Shown here: positions 7,978 to 21,590 of the stretch, piece by piece | Layout of the letters: each line of letters opens with the position of its first letter | Position numbering within the stretch: position 1 is the stretch's first letter | Assembly: GCF_900108315.1 (NCBI RefSeq) | Contig: NZ_FNVB01000002.1 | Span: 496,001 to 560,000 of the forward strand | Direction: 5' to 3' | DNA length: 64,000 nucleotides | Source of the DNA: Saccharopolyspora kobensis | GTDB lineage: Bacteria; Actinomycetota; Actinomycetes; Mycobacteriales; Pseudonocardiaceae | Translations under genes and position numbers: made by a program | Notes under the pieces: model-generated | Told to the model about the DNA's origin: nothing | Databases searched by the model: none | The model's input: only the letters and a program-made list of their open reading frames with translations

Positions 7978-8677
7978 CTGCATCTCCTGTCCGGAACCGG
8001 CGGTCCAGGATTCGAATGAACCACCGCTCCCGCTCCCGGGCAAAGATCAGACCCAGAACGCTCGAATAGGCCGCGCCTATGCGCGCCTACGGAAGCGGTG
8101 GCAGCGTCGAGCAGACCGTCGAGGATCGCGAGGTCGTAGCGGTCCGGTCGCTTCCCCGGCTGCGGGAGCTCCGCGGCAGGCAGGTGCCAGACGTGCCTGC
8201 CCGGGCTCACCGCCGCCCAGGCGCGGTACCACTGCCCGCGGGGCTCCGACAGCCGCGCGTGGAGGTCGAAGTGGCGGCGCCGGCGGGTCGGATCACCGTC
8301 TCGCCGCCGCCGCAGCACCGGCAGCGGCGGCAGGACCAGATCGGCCAGCCCCAGGCGCTTCTCGGCGACCGCTGCCCGAACCGCCACCGCTTCCGCCCGG
8401 AACCGGGCCGCCGGACCTTCACCGATCGCGGCCAGGCACCAGCTGTAGTGCGGCTTGAGCGGATCGCTGTCGCACACCGCGAAGCCCGTCTCCTGCCCCG
8501 GTCGAGAGCTGCGGCCCACCGCCCGGCGTTGACCTCGCTCCAGTAGCTCGCCCGCACGACCGGATCGACCGGCTCGCTCCCGGTCGGCTGGTACTCCTCG
8601 ACGACGTGACCGGGAAAGCGCCGACGGCACCAGGTGGTCTTGCCCGCCGCGCTCGGCCCCTCGACGACAACGATCAC
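7974..8677 (-). pseudogene. P-loop kinase-like ATPase gene, broken by one frameshift
   Basis: The 5' part (from 8677) encodes 'MIVVVEGPSAAGKTTWCRR', a Walker A P-loop of the thymidylate/nucleoside kinase-like AAA group, up to 'AAALDRG' near 8500. The continuation is in another frame: 'QETGFAVCDSDPLKPHYSW', then 'RQWYRAW'-type helices, ending in a TGA overlapping the thiolase ATG. Joining the two needs the equivalent of one missing base near 8480-8515. Read through, it would be about 234 residues, a normal size for such kinases. It may be a genuine recent pseudogene or a sequencing error. The start lies 10 nt after the MFS stop. Confidence 0.6.
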
Positions 8678-8687
8678 AGCGCTCCTC

Positions 8688-9986
8688 TCACGCCCCGAGG
8701 ACGCGTCGGGCGTCGCGTTCGGGGTTGACCAGCAGGGCGGTGGCGATGCCGCCGACCGCGGCCGCCAGGCCGAAGACCTGGAACGCCAGGGCGAAGCCCT
8801 CGCTCGGCGTCGGCGCGACGTCCACCAGCCAGCCGGTCAGCGCCGGGGCGAACAGCCCCGACGACGACTGCAACGCGAGGAAGACTCCCAGCGTTCCGGA
8901 CTGCTGGGCGGGCGGGCAGATCTGCGACACCGCGGCCGTCGCCAGCGGCAGTGCCACCGTCCCGATGCCGTAGCCGACCACCACCGCGATGATCGCCAGC
9001 ACCGGCGACACCAGGTACGGCAGCAGCGCGAGCAGCGCACCGCCGATCAGCAGCCCGCCCGCCGGCACCAGACCGCGCTGCACCCGGGCGCTCGAACCGG
9101 CCGCGACGGCCCGGTCGCTGAACCAGGAGACCACCAGCATCGCGGTCATGCCCGAGATGCTCGGCAGGCCGAACATCACTCCGGCCTGCAGCCGGTCGAT
9201 GCCCAGCCCGACCTCGAAGTAGGACGGCAGCCAGGTCAGGATCACCGACACCAGCCCGTACATGGTGAACGTGCCGACGACGCAGCCGAGGAAGGTGCGC
9301 GACAGCGCGATCCGCCGGAACGGCACCCGCTGCACGATCGGCGCGGATTCATTGCGCCCCAGCGGCGCCGCGTACGGGCCCTGCCGCCCGATCAGCGCCC
9401 AGGCCAGCGCCCACACGACCCCGGCCACGGCCAGCGCGACGAACGACGCCCGCCAGCCCCACACCGCGACGATCAGCGCCAGCAGCGGGGCGATGGCGAT
9501 CTTGGCGATCGACGCGCCGGAGGACAACCACGCCGACGGGAAGCTGCGCTTCTCCTTCGGGAACCACTCGAAGGCCCCGGCGGCGGCCAGCGCGCCCGAC
9601 GGCCCTTCCGCCGCGCCGAGGCCGATCCGGCTGATCAGCAGGGTGGCGAAGCTGGCCGAGACGAGCACCGGGACCATGGTCAGCGACCACAGCGCGGCCA
9701 GCGTGAACAGCACCCACTTGGTCCGGACCCGGTTGCCGATGAAGCCGACGGTCAGCCCGGCGATGCTGAACAGGAAGAAGAAGGCGCTGCCGATGAACCC
9801 GACCTGCGCCGATGTCAGCCCGAGCTCCTCCTTCAACGGTTGCGCGGCGATGCCGAACACCGTCTTGTCGGCCCAGTTGACCACGACGAACAGCACCAGC
9901 ATTCCGGTGATCACCCAGGCCATCACCGGGCGCTGGACCGCAGCTGCGGTACCGGGTGCGGCTTCGTGCACTCTGTCGACGGACAT
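8688..9986 (-). CDS. MFS transporter (anion:cation symporter-like)
   Basis: A 432-residue 12-helix major facilitator. The first helix 'VITGMLVLFVVVNWADKTVFG' and the second 'VGFIGSAFFFLFSIAGLTVGFIGNRVRTKWVL' with the loop 2-3 'GNRVRTKW' signature resemble the phthalate/tartrate/hexuronate permease group, as does 'AEGPSGALAAAGAFEWFPKEKR'. It probably takes up an organic acid. ATG at 9986 follows GAAGGGA. The stop is 10 nt upstream of the broken kinase gene and the thiolase follows, so these genes may be co-transcribed. The substrate is not readable. Confidence 0.87.
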   Translation of the reverse strand: MSVDRVHEAAPGTAAAVQRPVMAWVITGMLVLFVVVNWADKTVFGIAAQPLKEELGLTSAQVGFIGSAFFFLFSIAGLTVGFIGNRVRTKWVLFTLAALWSLTMVPVLVSASFATLLISRIGLGAAEGPSGALAAAGAFEWFPKEKRSFPSAWLSSGASIAKIAIAPLLALIVAVWGWRASFVALAVAGVVWALAWALIGRQGPYAAPLGRNESAPIVQRVPFRRIALSRTFLGCVVGTFTMYGLVSVILTWLPSYFEVGLGIDRLQAGVMFGLPSISGMTAMLVVSWFSDRAVAAGSSARVQRGLVPAGGLLIGGALLALLPYLVSPVLAIIAVVVGYGIGTVALPLATAAVSQICPPAQQSGTLGVFLALQSSSGLFAPALTGWLVDVAPTPSEGFALAFQVFGLAAAVGGIATALLVNPERDARRVLGA

Positions 9987-10156
9987 GCGCGGTCCCTTCG
10001 GCGAAAGCGGGAAAGAGGTGCGAATTCCGGGAGGGCGACGACTGCCCGCCAATTGAACGAGACCCGGATCACACCGTCAAAGAGCAACGCGCGAACGCAC
10101 CGATAGCCCACCACTATGGACACCGCGGGAGGCGAAAATTGCCGACTCCCAACTTA

Positions 10157-10166
10157 TTGCGCGCAA
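10157..10166. promoter_or_regulatory. TTGCGCGCAA palindrome upstream of the MFS gene
   Basis: A 10-bp perfect palindrome in a locally AT-rich part of the 290-bp gap between the amidohydrolase stop and the MFS start. The shape is that of LacI/GalR-type operators. No matching regulator gene is adjacent, so the role is a guess. Confidence 0.25.
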
Positions 10167-10276
10167 CGAAACACAAGAAGCGCCCCATCGCCCGCTGACA
10201 CCGGATGCCGCACCGCCCGGGGCCGCTCCCACAGCGCACGAGCGCAGCGGAGGCACCCCCCGTGAACGGTGGTGGA

Positions 10277-13200
10277 TCAGCAGCAGACGTGCCCGGAGGT
10301 GTACTCCGCGCCGTGCCACCAGTGCTCCTGCCGCGCCGGGAAGGTCCGGACGGTGTGCACCGGTCGCGCCGTAGGTTTCGCGGCGGGCCCGCCGATCAGC
10401 TCGTCGACGGTGTGCAGCACTCCGTCGAGCATCACCTGGCGGACCTGGGCCACGGCCCGGTTGTCGGTGAGCGGATCGCCCTGCACGAAGGCGAGGTCCG
10501 CGAGCTTGCCCGCGGTGACCGTGCCCAGCTGCTCGCTCATGCCGAGCACTCGCGCGCCACCGGCCGTGGCCGCGCGCAGGACGTCGTGGTTGTCGATCCC
10601 GTTGCGCACCATGGTGTCGAGGTTCAGGTGGTAGAAGATCGCGTGCGGCACCAGGGGCGAATCGGTGCCGACGGCGATGTTGCCGCCCGCCGCCACCATC
10701 CTGCGCACCGTCGCCACCTGCCGCGCGTTGTACCTCATCTCCGGCTCCGGGTAGCGGCCCGCCGCTTCCTCGACCTCGGCCCGGAACTCCTCGTACATCT
10801 CCGCCGGCAGCAACGCCTTCAGCCGCGGGTCCTCCAGCGCCCACCCGGCGAAGTGGTAGACCGCCGGAGTGGCCGGCGGGGCCAGCCCCAACGTGGGTGT
10901 CGAGGACATGCCCGCGCGGACCAGGGTTTCGATCACGTCGGCGTAAGCGCGGCCGGTCTGGCTCTCCTTGTGCCGGTGCCCGTAGCGGCTGGTGGCGCCG
11001 GTGTGCTCGACCGCGTCCGCGCCCAGCGCGGCGGGCCCGTACAGGTAGTGCGAGCTCACCGGCACGCCGCTGGCGTGCGCGAGCTCGATCGCCTCGCGCT
11101 GGCGGGAGTACGGCAGGCGGACGTAGGTCTTGACCATGTCGTGGCCGAGTTCGCCGACCCGCTCCAGCTCGCGGCGCAGCTCGTCGGAGTCGGTGATGGG
11201 CCGGTTGCTCTCGTAGTACACCCGGCCGCCGTCGACGAACTCCCCGGCGGCGAACACCCGCGGCCCCAGCCTGCTCCCCGACTCCTGCGCCTCCTTCGCC
11301 TCCACCGCGACGTAGTGGCCCGATCCCGGCGACCGCACCGAGGTGACGCCGAAGGACAGCCACAGCCGCGGGATCCGGTTGTTCTCCCACGGCAGGTGCT
11401 CGTGCGTGGCCACCATGCCCGGCAGCACCGTCAGATCCCGGGCGTCGATCACCTCCGGCGCGGCGAGGCCCCGGCCGACCGCCGCGATCCGGTTACCGCG
11501 GACCAGCACCTCCACATCGCGGCGCAGCTCCCGGTGCTCGCCGTCCCACAGCGCGCCGGCCCGGATCACCACCTCGCCGTCCGGCCGCCGCGGCCGCCAG
11601 GTCAGCCGGGTGGGCATCGACCGCACCGCGCCGCTGCGCACGTCGGCGATCCGGAGGCGGCCGTTGGACAGGTAGAGCAGGGTGCGGGAATCACCGCCCC
11701 AGCTCGGGCAGTCCGCGGTCTCCGCGCTGATCCGCCGCGGCGCGCCGACCGGCCGCGCTCGATCATCCACATCGGACACCCAGACGGTGCCGGACACCAC
11801 GAACGCCGCGCTGCGCCCGTCGGGCGAGTACACCGGCCCCGCGTCGACCCGGTTGACCAGCGACCGGCCCGGCAGCGCCGGCGTGTACTCCGCCGCGCCG
11901 GTGGCCACGTCCACCGTCAGCACCTGGTTGCCGCCCTCCCGGTAGCGCCTGGTCACCGGGACGAAACCGGCCAGGCCCAGCTTGCTGCCGTCGGCGCTGA
12001 AGCACGGCCTGCCGGGCGCGTTGAGCGGCCCGGTGATCTTGCGCACCGCACCGGTCGCCAGCTCCACCGCGCACACCCAGCCGTGGGAGAGGAAGGCGAC
12101 GCTGCGCCCGTCCGGGCTGAACGCGGGCGCCCGCTCGTCCCCGTCGAGATCGGTCAGCTGCCGCTGCTCACCGGTGGTCAGATCGTGCAGCCACAGGTCC
12201 AGCTGGCCGTTCCGGTCGCTGGTGAACACCAACGTCCGGCCGTCCGGTGACCAGGCCGGAGCGCCGTTGAAGTTGCCGTCGGCCACGACGCGCTCGGGCT
12301 CCCCGTCGCGCCGCAGCAACCAGATGTCGCCGAGCGCCTGGCAGGCCACCTGCTGCCCGTCCGGGGAGAGCGCAGGCCCCACCAGGCCCTTGACCGGCCG
12401 CGGCGCGGAGCTGTCGAAATCGCGCGTGCTCGCCCGCTCCACCGCGGGCCGCACCGAGACCTCCGCGGTGAAGGGCACGTCTTGCACGCGGCCGGTGCGC
12501 AGATCGCGGCGGCGGATCTTCCCGTCGGCGGTGTAGAGCACCTCGTCGGCCGACAGCCAGCGCGGCGCGAACGGGAACACGTCCTCGTCCGGGCCCGACA
12601 CCTCGCGACCGTCGATCACCAGCACGGACCGGTCGGTGGTCAGGTGCACGTAGGCGAACCGCCCGTCGGGCGCGAAGGACGGTCCGGCGAGCTGGCCGTC
12701 GGCGACTTCGACGAGGGTGCGCCGGTTGCCCGCCGCGTCCACCGCGTCGATCGCCCGCGGCGCGTTGTCCACGCCCCTGGTGAAGGCGATCGCCGAGCCG
12801 TCGGGGAACCAGACCGGGTGCGCCTCCTGATCGGCACCGGTGGTCCAGTCGGTGATCCGGCCGGTGGCCGGTTCCAGCACCCGGATCCCGTACCGGCCGC
12901 CGGTCTCGCCGGAGAAGGCGATCCGGGTGCCGTCCGGCGAGAAACGCGGTTCCCGGTGATCGCTGGAACCGCTGGTCAGCAAGGTGAACCCGGAGCCGTC
13001 GAGGCCCAGCAGCGCCAGCTGGAACTGACCGTCCTGGTAGGACTGGCACACGATGCGCCGCCCGTCGGGTGCCACGTCCGGCTCCCCGGCCTCCTGCACG
13101 ACGTCGGTGATCCGGACCGCCTCACCACCCGCCATCGGCACCACCCACAGCATGTTGAGCAGGTCGAACACCACCGCGCGCCCGTCGGGCGAAACCGCGG

Positions 13201-13366
13201 CGGCGGCGTTGGTGGCCTCGCGGATCACCACCTGCCGGGTACCGGCGGCACCCGGCTCGGCGAACGCCACCGGTTCACCGGCCAGCCTGGTCAACATCCA
13301 CGCGGAGCCGAATCCAGCGGCGGCACGGCCGCCGTGCGCGAAGAGCGCTCGCCGGGACAGGTCCAC
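10277..13366 (-). CDS. Exported TolB-propeller amidohydrolase
   Basis: A 1029-residue two-part protein. The N-terminus 'DLSRRALFAHGGRAAAGFG' resembles a twin-arginine signal (SRRALF), so export in folded form is likely. Residues ~45-600 hold repeated 'SPDGRxVAF/xxW' blades of TolB/WD40-like beta-propellers. From ~620 there is a metal-dependent amidohydrolase: 'GMVATHEHLPW' (HxH near 650), 'VSSHYLYG', 'AVEHTGAT' and 'AVGTDSPLVPH' supply the usual metal ligands. GTG at 13366 was chosen because AGGAGG lies 6 nt upstream; the open frame runs past 13800. It may hydrolyse peptides or cyclic amides outside the membrane; the substrate is unknown. The C-terminus ends 'SGHVCC'. Confidence 0.85.
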   Translation of the reverse strand: MDLSRRALFAHGGRAAAGFGSAWMLTRLAGEPVAFAEPGAAGTRQVVIREATNAAAAVSPDGRAVVFDLLNMLWVVPMAGGEAVRITDVVQEAGEPDVAPDGRRIVCQSYQDGQFQLALLGLDGSGFTLLTSGSSDHREPRFSPDGTRIAFSGETGGRYGIRVLEPATGRITDWTTGADQEAHPVWFPDGSAIAFTRGVDNAPRAIDAVDAAGNRRTLVEVADGQLAGPSFAPDGRFAYVHLTTDRSVLVIDGREVSGPDEDVFPFAPRWLSADEVLYTADGKIRRRDLRTGRVQDVPFTAEVSVRPAVERASTRDFDSSAPRPVKGLVGPALSPDGQQVACQALGDIWLLRRDGEPERVVADGNFNGAPAWSPDGRTLVFTSDRNGQLDLWLHDLTTGEQRQLTDLDGDERAPAFSPDGRSVAFLSHGWVCAVELATGAVRKITGPLNAPGRPCFSADGSKLGLAGFVPVTRRYREGGNQVLTVDVATGAAEYTPALPGRSLVNRVDAGPVYSPDGRSAAFVVSGTVWVSDVDDRARPVGAPRRISAETADCPSWGGDSRTLLYLSNGRLRIADVRSGAVRSMPTRLTWRPRRPDGEVVIRAGALWDGEHRELRRDVEVLVRGNRIAAVGRGLAAPEVIDARDLTVLPGMVATHEHLPWENNRIPRLWLSFGVTSVRSPGSGHYVAVEAKEAQESGSRLGPRVFAAGEFVDGGRVYYESNRPITDSDELRRELERVGELGHDMVKTYVRLPYSRQREAIELAHASGVPVSSHYLYGPAALGADAVEHTGATSRYGHRHKESQTGRAYADVIETLVRAGMSSTPTLGLAPPATPAVYHFAGWALEDPRLKALLPAEMYEEFRAEVEEAAGRYPEPEMRYNARQVATVRRMVAAGGNIAVGTDSPLVPHAIFYHLNLDTMVRNGIDNHDVLRAATAGGARVLGMSEQLGTVTAGKLADLAFVQGDPLTDNRAVAQVRQVMLDGVLHTVDELIGGPAAKPTARPVHTVRTFPARQEHWWHGAEYTSGHVCC

Positions 13367-13628
13367 CACGCACCTCCTGGGGAATGCAGCGTCGGCACCG
13401 CATTCAACGCGCGTCCGGCGATCTCGGCAAAGATCGTCATCCGGTTGGCACAACGCCGCGACCAGCACGAAGAACGCGATTCCTGCGCTGATCGACCGAT
13501 GCGCGTTCGCCCGATCGGCACAACCTCCCGGCCGCCCGGTGTTCGCCCGCCCGACCACTTCTGGTGGTTCACAAGGTGCCGGTCGTGGGGCAAGGTCGAG
13601 CGCCGAGCCGGGTGGAGGTGAGCGGATT

Positions 13629-14762
13629 TTGGGGTATTTCAACCGCGGTGAGCGATTCACCGCTGTGACGACCGGTCTGCTGGTGGCGCTGGTCCCGGCG
13701 CTGGCGCTGGGCGGCGACGCGCTGGTGGAGAGCGTCGAACGCGCTGCGCCGCAGCCGCCGCCCGACGTGGCGATCAACGGCGAACTGCCCGTCGAGGAGC
13801 GGCTCAGCCCCGAGTTCCTGGAAGAGGTGCGCAACGGGGAGGACCTGTCCGAGCGCGCCGAACCCGCCGACCAGGTACCACCCGGCCCGCTCGGCATCCC
13901 CGGCGCGGTACTGGCGGCCTACCAGCGCGCCGACCGCACCTTGGCAGGCACCACGCCGGGATGCGGGCTGCACTGGTCGGTGCTGGCCGGGATCGGCCGC
14001 ATCGAATCGCACCACGCGCGCTCCGGCCGGGTCGACGCCGACGGCCGGACCCTCGCGCCGATCCTGGGCCCGCGCCTGTCCGGCGGCCCGGGGATGGCGG
14101 CGATCCGCGACACAGACGGCGCGGCGCTGGACGGCGATGCGGTGTGGGATCGCGCGGTCGGCCCGATGCAGTTCATCCCGTCGACCTGGCGCAGCCAGGC
14201 CGCCGACGGCAACGCGGACGGAATCCGCGACCCGCACAACGTCTTCGACGCGGCCCTGGCGGCGGGCCGGTACCTCTGCAGCGGCGGAGGAGACCTGCGC
14301 GACCGCACCCAGCTGGCAGCGGCGGTGTTCCGCTACAACCACTCGCAGGCCTACGTCCGCAACGTCCTGGCCTGGGCGGACGCCTACGCGAGAGGTGTCA
14401 TGCCGACCGCAGGCGACGCGACGGTTCCGCCGAGCGCCGAACTCGTCGCCTTCGCCCGCCCGCTCCCACCAGAAGCGCCGCCACCGCCTGGTGTCCCACC
14501 AGCCGCGGCACCACCTCCCGTGGGCCCGGCACCCGCTCCCGCACCAGCACCGGGACGACCGCCCGCTCCCCCGCCACCCGGAAGCACGACACCACCGCCA
14601 CCGCCACCACCACCACCGCCGTCGGAACCACCACCGTCGTCGGAGCCCCCGTCCTCCTCGCAGCCACCGTCGAGCGAGCCGCCCCCGACCTCGGAACCGC
14701 CGACCTCGGCACCGCCCCCTCCGGCGACCTCCGCTCCGGAAACGACCTCACCGACGGGCTGA
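13629..14762 (+). CDS. Secreted lytic transglycosylase with Pro-rich tail
   Basis: A peptidoglycan hydrolase of the SLT/MltB-like group, about 377 residues from TTG. A basic N-region and hydrophobic helix ('VTTGLLVALVPALALGG') make a signal or anchor. The catalytic Glu126 is in 'AGIGRIESHHA', followed by 'VGPMQFIPSTWR' and 'AAAVFRYNHSQAYV', all characteristic of the fold. Residues ~279-377 are a low-complexity Pro/Ser/Glu/Thr tail suited to crossing the cell wall. TTG at 13629 has GGAGG 10 nt upstream; GTG at 13665 would remove the charged N-region. It is monocistronic in context, divergent from the amidohydrolase. Confidence 0.8.
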   Translation: MGYFNRGERFTAVTTGLLVALVPALALGGDALVESVERAAPQPPPDVAINGELPVEERLSPEFLEEVRNGEDLSERAEPADQVPPGPLGIPGAVLAAYQRADRTLAGTTPGCGLHWSVLAGIGRIESHHARSGRVDADGRTLAPILGPRLSGGPGMAAIRDTDGAALDGDAVWDRAVGPMQFIPSTWRSQAADGNADGIRDPHNVFDAALAAGRYLCSGGGDLRDRTQLAAAVFRYNHSQAYVRNVLAWADAYARGVMPTAGDATVPPSAELVAFARPLPPEAPPPPGVPPAAAPPPVGPAPAPAPAPGRPPAPPPPGSTTPPPPPPPPPPSEPPPSSEPPSSSQPPSSEPPPTSEPPTSAPPPPATSAPETTSPTG

Positions 14763-15144
14763 CCGGCCGTCTCCGACACCTTGAGGGGCGTGCCCGGCGG
14801 CGCTTTGGCCTCCGGTCAACGACGAACACGGCGTTGTCGACCTGCCCGCGGACGCGATGCCTGGCGTTCGGCGGTGATAGCGGGATCGAGCCGGGGCCGG
14901 TCGTCTCGTGCGGGTAGAGCTCGCATGAAATTGGCTGCGTTGGCACGAAAGCCGCCAAAGCCCACTGCCAAGGGCACGGGACGCGAAACCCGCCTCGTGG
15001 AGACACGTCCCCGGAAGCGAGGTCTCGCCGGAGCATCCCGGGGCGGTGTGCCCGTCAGGAACCGCGTCCGGCGAACAGCCCTCCGATCAGACGAAACCCG
15101 AGCGTGACGGGCACCTCCGGAGCGCGGAGGTGCCCGTCGCGCGC
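14763..15144. other. Intergenic region between convergent genes
   Basis: 382 bp between the transglycosylase stop and the gltD stop. Short open frames here have no recognisable product or ribosome site. The only structure seen is the strong hairpin at 15106-15138. Confidence 0.6.
15106..15138. terminator. Perfect 14-bp hairpin after gltD
   Basis: GACGGGCACCTCCG pairs perfectly with CGGAGGTGCCCGTC around a 5-nt loop, 7 bp beyond the gltD stop codon. It could also stop transcription arriving from the convergent transglycosylase gene. Confidence 0.8.
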
Positions 15145-16588
15145 TCACACGAGAGGGCGGTCGGTCGGGTTGATGGGCGCGGGGAGAATCTTCCGGCTGG
15201 TGAGGTAGGCGTCGACGTGGGCCGCTGCCGAACGGCCCTCCGCGATCGCCCAGACGATCAGGGACTGGCCCCGCCCCATGTCGCCCGCCGTGAAGACTCC
15301 GTCCACCGTGGTCATGAAGGTCTCGTCGCGGGCGACGTTGCCCCGGGGGTCGAGATCGACGCCCAGGTCCGCGATGAGGCCTTCTCGCTCCGGGCCGACG
15401 AAGCCCATCGCCAGCAGCACCAGGTCCGCCGGGATCTCCCGCTCGGTGCCCTCGACCGGTTCGAAGCCCGCGTCCGTGCGGCGGACCTCCACCAGGCGCA
15501 GGGCGCGGACCCTGCCCGACTCGTCGCCGAGCATCTCCTGGGTGCTCACCGAGTAGAGGCGTTCGCCGCCCTCCTCGTGGGCCGAGGAGACCCGGTAGAT
15601 CATCGGGTAGGTCGGCCACGGGTTGGACTCCGGGCGGGACTCCGGCGGCATCGGCATGATCTCCAGCTGCGTCACCGATGCCGCGCCCTGGCGGTGCGCG
15701 GTGCCCACGCAGTCGGCTCCCGTGTCGCCGCCGCCGATGACCACCACGTGCTTGCCCTCGGCGTGGATCGGCGACCGCTGCAGGTCGCCCTCCTGCACCT
15801 TGTTGGCCAGCGGCAGGTACTCCATCGCCTGGTGCACGCCGTCCAGCTCGCGCCCCGGGACCGGCAGGTCGCGGGCCAGCGTCGAGCCGCCCGCCAGCAC
15901 CACCGCGTCGTAGTCCGCGCGCAGCTGCTCCACCGTGACGTCCACGCCGACGTTCACACCCGTGCGGAACTCGGTGCCCTCGGCGCGCATCTGGCCGAGG
16001 CGGCGGTCCAGCCGCTGCTTCTCCATCTTGAACTCGGGGATGCCGTAGCGCAGCAGCCCGCCGACGCGGTCGGCCCGCTCGTAGACCACCACGCCGTGAC
16101 CCACCCGCGTCAGCTGCTGGGCGGCGGCCAGCCCGGCCGGGCCGGAACCGATCACGGCGACCTTCTTCCCGGTGGCCGCGCGCGGCAGCTGCGGGCGCAC
16201 CAGGCCGGAATCCCAGGCCTTGTCGATGATGCTGATCTCGACCTGCTTGATGCTCACCGGATCGGCGTTGATGCCGACCACGCACGCCGCCTCGCACGGG
16301 GCGGGGCACAACGTCCCGGTGAACTCCGGGAAGTTGTTGGTGGCGTGCAGCCGCTCGGCCGCCTCCTCCCAGTCGTCGCGCCAGACCAGGTCGTTCCACT
16401 CCGGGATCAGGTTGCCCAGCGGGCAGCCCTGGTGGCAGAACGGGATGCCGCAGTCCATGCAGCGGCCGGCCTGCTTCTGCAGCTTGGGCTGCTCGAACTC
16501 CAGGTAGACCTCGCGCCAGTCCTTGATGCGCACGTCCACCGGTCGGCGCTGCGGCGTTTCCCGCGGTGTGGTCAGGAATCCCTTGGGG

Positions 16589-16596
<8 letters not shown>
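15145..16596 (-). CDS. gltD: Glutamate synthase (NADPH) small subunit
   Basis: A 483-residue GOGAT beta subunit. It oxidises NADPH and passes electrons to the large subunit for glutamate formation from glutamine and 2-oxoglutarate. The N-terminal cysteine clusters '[17 protein letters not shown]' and 'CPAPCEAAC' bind Fe-S centres. '[17 protein letters not shown]' is the FAD-binding Rossmann motif, and '[16 protein letters not shown]' the NADPH motif. The ATG overlaps the gltB stop by 8 bp, giving coupled, near-equimolar synthesis. The length and all motifs are standard. Confidence 0.96.
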
Positions 16597-21139
<4,543 letters not shown>

Positions 21140-21297
21140 CGTACCTCCCGTCGTCAGGCCGCGGTCCGCAACTGGGCATGACTCACCCACGGCGGAGCCG
21201 CAAGAACCTTTGGGGGCACTGACAAAAGGATGCGCCGTTGCACTCTCGGTCAGTTTGAGGCACTCTACAGATCGAGCGCCCGGATAGCTACCGTCAA

Positions 21298-21323
21298 GTA
21301 ACACCAAATTAAGCGAGTGTTAC
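21298..21323. promoter_or_regulatory. Inverted repeat GTAACAC-N12-GTGTTAC upstream of gltB
   Basis: Seven-bp perfect arms with a 12-bp AT-rich centre, about 160 bp upstream of gltB. GTNAC half-sites are the hallmark of GlnR boxes in actinomycetes, and gltBD is a sensible target. The full GlnR consensus is not met, so this is a suggestion. Confidence 0.4.
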
Positions 21324-21545
21324 CCGGCTCCCAGGTGTTGGGACAGCGCTGTCGCAATCCCTGCGAGCTCGGGGAATTCTGCACCACGACACCGTCCATA
21401 CGCGACTGCCGGGCGCATCGAGTGGCGTTGTTCACGATCTTCTTGCGGTGACGGCGAAGCCCTGCCGAACACCCTCGGATTCGGTTCAGAACAGGCGTTT
21501 TCGCAGCACTCGGGGCAGGAATCACCCGATCGCCAACGGGTTCCG

Positions 21546-21582
21546 CCTCCGGGAGCGGCCGGCTCGCGGCGGCCCCCGGAGG
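21546..21582 (-). terminator. Hairpin after the GT87 gene
   Basis: CCTCCGGG (21546-21553) pairs with CCCGGAGG (21575-21582), with further G/C pairing inside. It lies 9 bp past the glycosyltransferase stop on the minus strand. Confidence 0.55.
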
Positions 21583-21590
21583 TCGCGGGC

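Larger units (their letters stand above)
21140..21590. other. gltB upstream region
   Basis: 451 bp between gltB and the glycosyltransferase gene, both on the minus strand. It holds an AT-richer segment (about 21220-21330) with the GTAACAC/GTGTTAC inverted repeat. On the minus strand there is a possible extended -10 (TGTAGAGT) that would serve gltB. The GT87 terminator hairpin is at the far end. No supported gene. Confidence 0.5.

Noticed and set aside
10205-12250. Plus-strand open frame of 681 codons opposite the amidohydrolase
   Set aside because: Composition is Arg/Pro/His/Gly-rich with no domain, and the minus strand carries a continuous propeller plus amidohydrolase.
14459-14759. Apparent tandem repeat of CCACC/CCGCC units
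   Set aside because: This is the coding sequence of the transglycosylase Pro/Ser/Thr tail, not an independent DNA repeat or CRISPR-like array.
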